Below, one piece after another: positions 18,419 to 20,562 of a DNA stretch of 20,562 nt. This DNA is from Acrasis kona (lineage: Eukaryota; Heterolobosea; Eutetramitea; Acrasida; Acrasidae). A program made the position numbers and the translations under genes. The stretch covers positions 1 through 20,562 of the forward strand of contig JAOPGA020000853.1 in the NCBI GenBank assembly GCA_026419775.2, given 5' to 3'. Under the pieces are notes generated by a model, which had not been told where the DNA came from, made no database searches, and worked only from the letters and a program-made list of their open reading frames with translations. Within the stretch, counting starts at the first letter, position 1, and each line of letters opens with the position of its first letter.

Positions 18419-18503
18419 TACCAACTTCTGTCTAACTTGGCCACCCCCCACTCTAGGTCAACTACTCGCCTTTTTGCTCCAAATTTGATACCATTAAATA
18501 GAG
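18419..18503. repeat. Left terminal inverted repeat (about 85 bp)
   Basis: It begins TACCAACTTC and aligns without gaps to the reverse complement of 19889-19973, with 12 mismatches by my count (about 86% identity). The most conserved blocks are GTCTAACTTGGCCACCCCC near the tip and CCAAATTTG/TACCATTA/ATAGAG at the inner end. Confidence 0.9.
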
Positions 18504-18650
18504 CATGAAGAATTATGTAATATAGCATATTATTTTTATTTATATGCATTGCTCATTTTTGTACAATTAAGTTATTTTAAGAAAATTACAAAAATATTTG
18601 AGCCAATTTTGAATAGATAAAAATAGAACAAAATTCAAGAAAAACTGAAT

Positions 18651-19781
18651 ATGCCACACAGTAGCAAACCACATAGTAATGATATACGTCAAGTTGTGGT
18701 GAATATGAAAGAGAGGGGAATGACTAGTAGACAAATTGCTGACTTAACTCAAGTTTCACCTCATACTCAGAGGAGATACATAGAACGAAAAAAAAACAAC
18801 AATTTAAATATCTCCACACCAAATAGAAAAGGACCTAATAATCCAAATGCCAAAATAACTGACCAGTTTTTGATAGAATTCCGTCATTTGATTGCTGAAA
18901 AAGCTGATTTGTTAGATTCTGAACTATCACGTGAAATAGAGAACAAGGTTGGAATTCGACTATCAGACAATCAAATATGCTCATTACGCAAAGAAATAGG
19001 CATCACTCGTAAACTGAAGTCAATTTACTATCCAGAACGCTTCTTGCCTGCAAATATTCAATTAGCGAAAGAATTTTGCATCAATCATCAACATATCAAC
19101 TCAAAAATTGATCTAGAGGCTTGTGCTAGTACAGATGAGTGTGGCTTTCAAAGTGATATTCAACGAAGACATGCTAAAAGTCAAATAAAAGTGACTCGTA
19201 ATTTTGATAACCACATTAGGCGTGTCAGTGGAGGAAGTTACACTCGCAGTACCTCAAAAGTTTATGGAAAGAAGCAGAAACATGCCGCATTCAAACTAAA
19301 CTTGATTGCAACCATATGCTTAGATCCTAACAATCCTGTTCCTGGTTTTACATTCTCTGATGAGTATGTTAATGGAATCATCTATTCCAAATATATCAGT
19401 AATATGAAGTATCCTGAGGGTATAACACATGATTTGGTTGATAAAGCTTCCTTTCATATTGCAAATTGAGCTAATACTAGGCGTGGTGGTGTAGGTGTTT
19501 TGGAGTGTTATGAAAACCAGGAGGTAACACCAGATTTTGTTCTACGTGGATACCCAGAATACAACCCAGTAAAACAACTATTTGGTTGGCTTAAAGCTTA
19601 TATGAAAAAAAAAGTGAATGAGTATCATGATGGATCAGGGTGGTCAAGAGAGCAAATGAGAGAAGTGCTCTTAGAGGCAAAATCAAAAGTAACATATGAA
19701 CTTGTCAAAGGGTGGTATAGGAACTCATTTGAACATATGCACCCGGGCAAAATGATACCTTTATATTTGAGAGCACAGTAG
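18651..19781 (+). pseudogene. Tc1/IS630-type transposase with one TGA and Glu-to-Lys
   Basis: 377 codons from the ATG at 18651 to TAG at 19779-19781. An N-terminal HTH (MTSRQIADLTQVSPHTQRRYI, about 24-44) is followed by a second helical DNA-binding part. The core has the first Asp in STDECGF (162) and the second in VDKASFH (264). A TGA at 19467-19469 (position 273) interrupts the frame, which then continues unchanged. The third acidic residue, expected as Glu in the NPxE motif, is Lys (EYNPVKQLFGWLK, position 308; AAA at 19572-19574). The second-to-third spacing is 43 residues, longer than the common DD34E. So this copy is inactive in cis, though otherwise well preserved. Confidence 0.85.
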
Positions 19782-19888
19782 CCAAATAGCTCGTTTTTTT
19801 TCAATATTTTAGTAAAACAACTTGAATTATACAAAATGCACATAACATTATAATACATTCTGACCATTTTTCAACTCAGTTTTTTGCA

Positions 19889-19973
19889 CTCTATCTAATG
19901 GTACCAAATTTGGAGACAAGAGATGTGTAGTTGACCCAGGGTAGGGGGTGGCCAAGTTAGACGGAAGTTGGTA
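19889..19973. repeat. Right terminal inverted repeat (about 85 bp)
   Basis: Reverse-complement partner of 18419-18503. It ends GAAGTTGGTA and is followed by the TA duplication at 19974-19975. Confidence 0.9.
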
Positions 19974-19975
19974 TA
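19974..19975. repeat. TA target duplication, right
   Basis: Pairs with 18417-18418. See the left copy for the two-base ambiguity. Confidence 0.75.
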
Positions 19976-20208
19976 AGCCAAGTTCAACAATTCTAATTAG
20001 TTCAGAGGCATTAGAGCATTTTATTGCACCTTATTCTGGTTATCGTATGGGGATGGTTCATTGTACCCATGATCTTTATCAAACTCCCGATGAGGATTTA
20101 TCTGTAGATAACGGAACGGTACGCTCTAAAAAAGACGATCATTTAAGAAAGATGAAGAGAAAGGTCCATGAAATGTATGAGAATACAAGTCACTACAGCA
20201 AACCATGA
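19976..20208 (+). CDS. 2OG-Fe(II) dioxygenase-like gene, 3' part
   Basis: This resumes the exon cut at 18418. The split codon A|AG gives Lys, followed by PSSTILISSEALEHF, so one frame spans the former insertion site. The distal iron ligand is His458 (CAT 20017-20019, ALEHFIAP) and the co-substrate-binding Arg is R467 (CGT 20044-20046, SGYRMGMVH), nine residues later as usual for the fold. A charged tail (KKDDHLRKMKRK) ends at TGA 20206-20208. The catalytic set H-x-D, H, R is therefore complete across the two parts. The gene converges on a MULE transposase whose stop is 67 bp away. Confidence 0.7.
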
Positions 20209-20265
20209 TCACTACCCTACGTCGGAAGAGATTCAATACAGAACGAAATGTATGTTAGAATTTAT

Positions 20266-20279
20266 AATAAATATTTATT
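20266..20279. promoter_or_regulatory. Palindromic bidirectional poly(A) signal
   Basis: AATAAATATTTATT is a perfect 14-bp palindrome that reads AATAAA on both strands. On the plus strand it lies 58 bp after the dioxygenase stop. On the minus strand it overlaps the TAA stop (20277-20275) of the MULE gene. One short element may thus end both convergent transcripts. Confidence 0.6.
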
Positions 20280-20562
20280 TTGTTTTATTCAATATACTCC
20301 ATATTTGACCACTTGTTGGGCGGATGGATTTATATCGTCGTAAGTATCCATAGTGATTGCTGTAGTCAATTACAGCAACAACATGAACACATAATTTGAA
20401 TGCATTAAAATGTTCACAATCACAAGTGAGATGTGAGTGGTCTTCTGCATAATACTTAACTGTAAAATGATTTTCATCAACCTCTTGATGTATCACTTTG
20501 TAATGTAGGCCTTCATGGCTTTTTTGTACATGTTTACGATCCACAATGTTGAGTGCAGATTT
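20275..20562 (-). CDS. Second MULE transposase, C-terminal 95 residues (partial)
   Basis: The gene enters from the window edge and ends at TAA 20277-20275. It holds the SWIM zinc finger CxCx8CxH (CDCEHFNAFKLCVH) and is closely similar to residues about 545-630 of the MULE at 13632-15798 (shared LNIVDR, YKVIHQE, FKLCVHVVAV, HYGYLR.YKSI.PTS.QIW). It stops soon after that block and lacks the roughly 85-residue Ser/Asp-rich tail of the first copy. The frame is open across all visible codons. It is tail-to-tail with the dioxygenase gene, the same layout as the first MULE with the protease gene. Confidence 0.85.
   Translation of the reverse strand, partial: KSALNIVDRKHVQKSHEGLHYKVIHQEVDENHFTVKYYAEDHSHLTCDCEHFNAFKLCVHVVAVIDYSNHYGYLRRYKSIRPTSGQIWSILNKTK

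Larger units (their letters stand above)
18419..19973 (+). mobile_element. Tc1/IS630-type DNA transposon, 1555 bp
   Basis: Bounded by imperfect inverted repeats of about 85 bp, with TA duplicated at each side and a single central transposase ORF in plus orientation. Size, TA target and DDE_3-type transposase fit Tc1/mariner/IS630. It sits inside the last exon of the dioxygenase gene, between the HxD and the distal His/Arg of the active site. Removing it with one TA rejoins the exon in frame. Confidence 0.9.

Noticed and set aside
4532-19469. Reassigned genetic code, from in-frame stops in conserved proteins
   Set aside because: The three internal stops are different codons (TAG 4532, TAA 9525, TGA 19467), each in a different element. 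All three codons also end other genes here, so independent mutations explain them better.
18435-19957. Shorter Tc1 boundaries at ACTTGGCC...GGCCAAGT with flanking TA
   Set aside because: The inverted repeat clearly extends 16 bp further on both sides to TACCAACTTC, and only the longer ends restore the host reading frame.
1-20562. tRNA, rRNA or other structured RNA genes
   Set aside because: No cloverleaf with a GTTCRA-type B box in the right spacing or rRNA-like sequence was noticed; a covariance search was not possible.

Overview
The window is eukaryotic, AT-rich and almost entirely made of transposable elements. Spliceosomal introns, AATAAA signals, LTRs, TA target duplications and animal/protist-type transposases all exclude a prokaryotic source. 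I cannot name the organism. Every intron I could place is only 34-43 bp long, which is an unusual trait. Eight scattered ambiguous bases (292, 586, 4735, 5002, 8506, 8591, 8603, 14171) suggest a polymorphic or low-coverage assembly.

Layout. 1-1100: non-coding, with short repeats and a possible coding relic. 1106-2577 (-): pogo/Tigger-type DDE transposase with one frameshift. 2902-8663 (+): a small zinc-ribbon gene cut in two by a Ty3/gypsy LTR retrotransposon (2944-8412, on the minus strand). That element has 169-bp LTRs and a 5-bp target duplication. 8664-8994 (+): an orphan ORF or exon. 9180-10189 (-): PIF/Harbinger-like transposase pseudogene. 11190-13614 (+): a four-exon gene with a C48/Ulp1-type cysteine protease domain. 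It converges on 15798-13632 (-), a 710-residue MULE transposase with a SWIM zinc finger. 15892-15985 (-): relic of a third MULE C-terminus. 17009-20208 (+): a three-exon gene ending in a 2-oxoglutarate/Fe(II) dioxygenase domain, interrupted by a Tc1/IS630-type transposon (18419-19973). It converges on the C-terminus of a second, closely related MULE transposase (20275 to the window edge).

Most interesting signal. Two related MULE transposases sit tail-to-tail with two different accessory enzymes, a SUMO-protease-like peptidase and a 2OG-Fe(II) dioxygenase that resembles TET/JBP-type enzymes. In both pairs the MULE stop codon lies inside an AATAAA poly(A) hexamer. In the second pair a 14-bp perfect palindrome supplies that signal to both strands. 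I infer that these are two-gene MULE transposons with exchangeable protein- or DNA-modifying partners. Element ends were not found, so this is unproven. Removing the Tc1 insertion on paper restores one reading frame across the dioxygenase active site. Removing the gypsy insertion likewise restores one frame through the zinc-ribbon gene.
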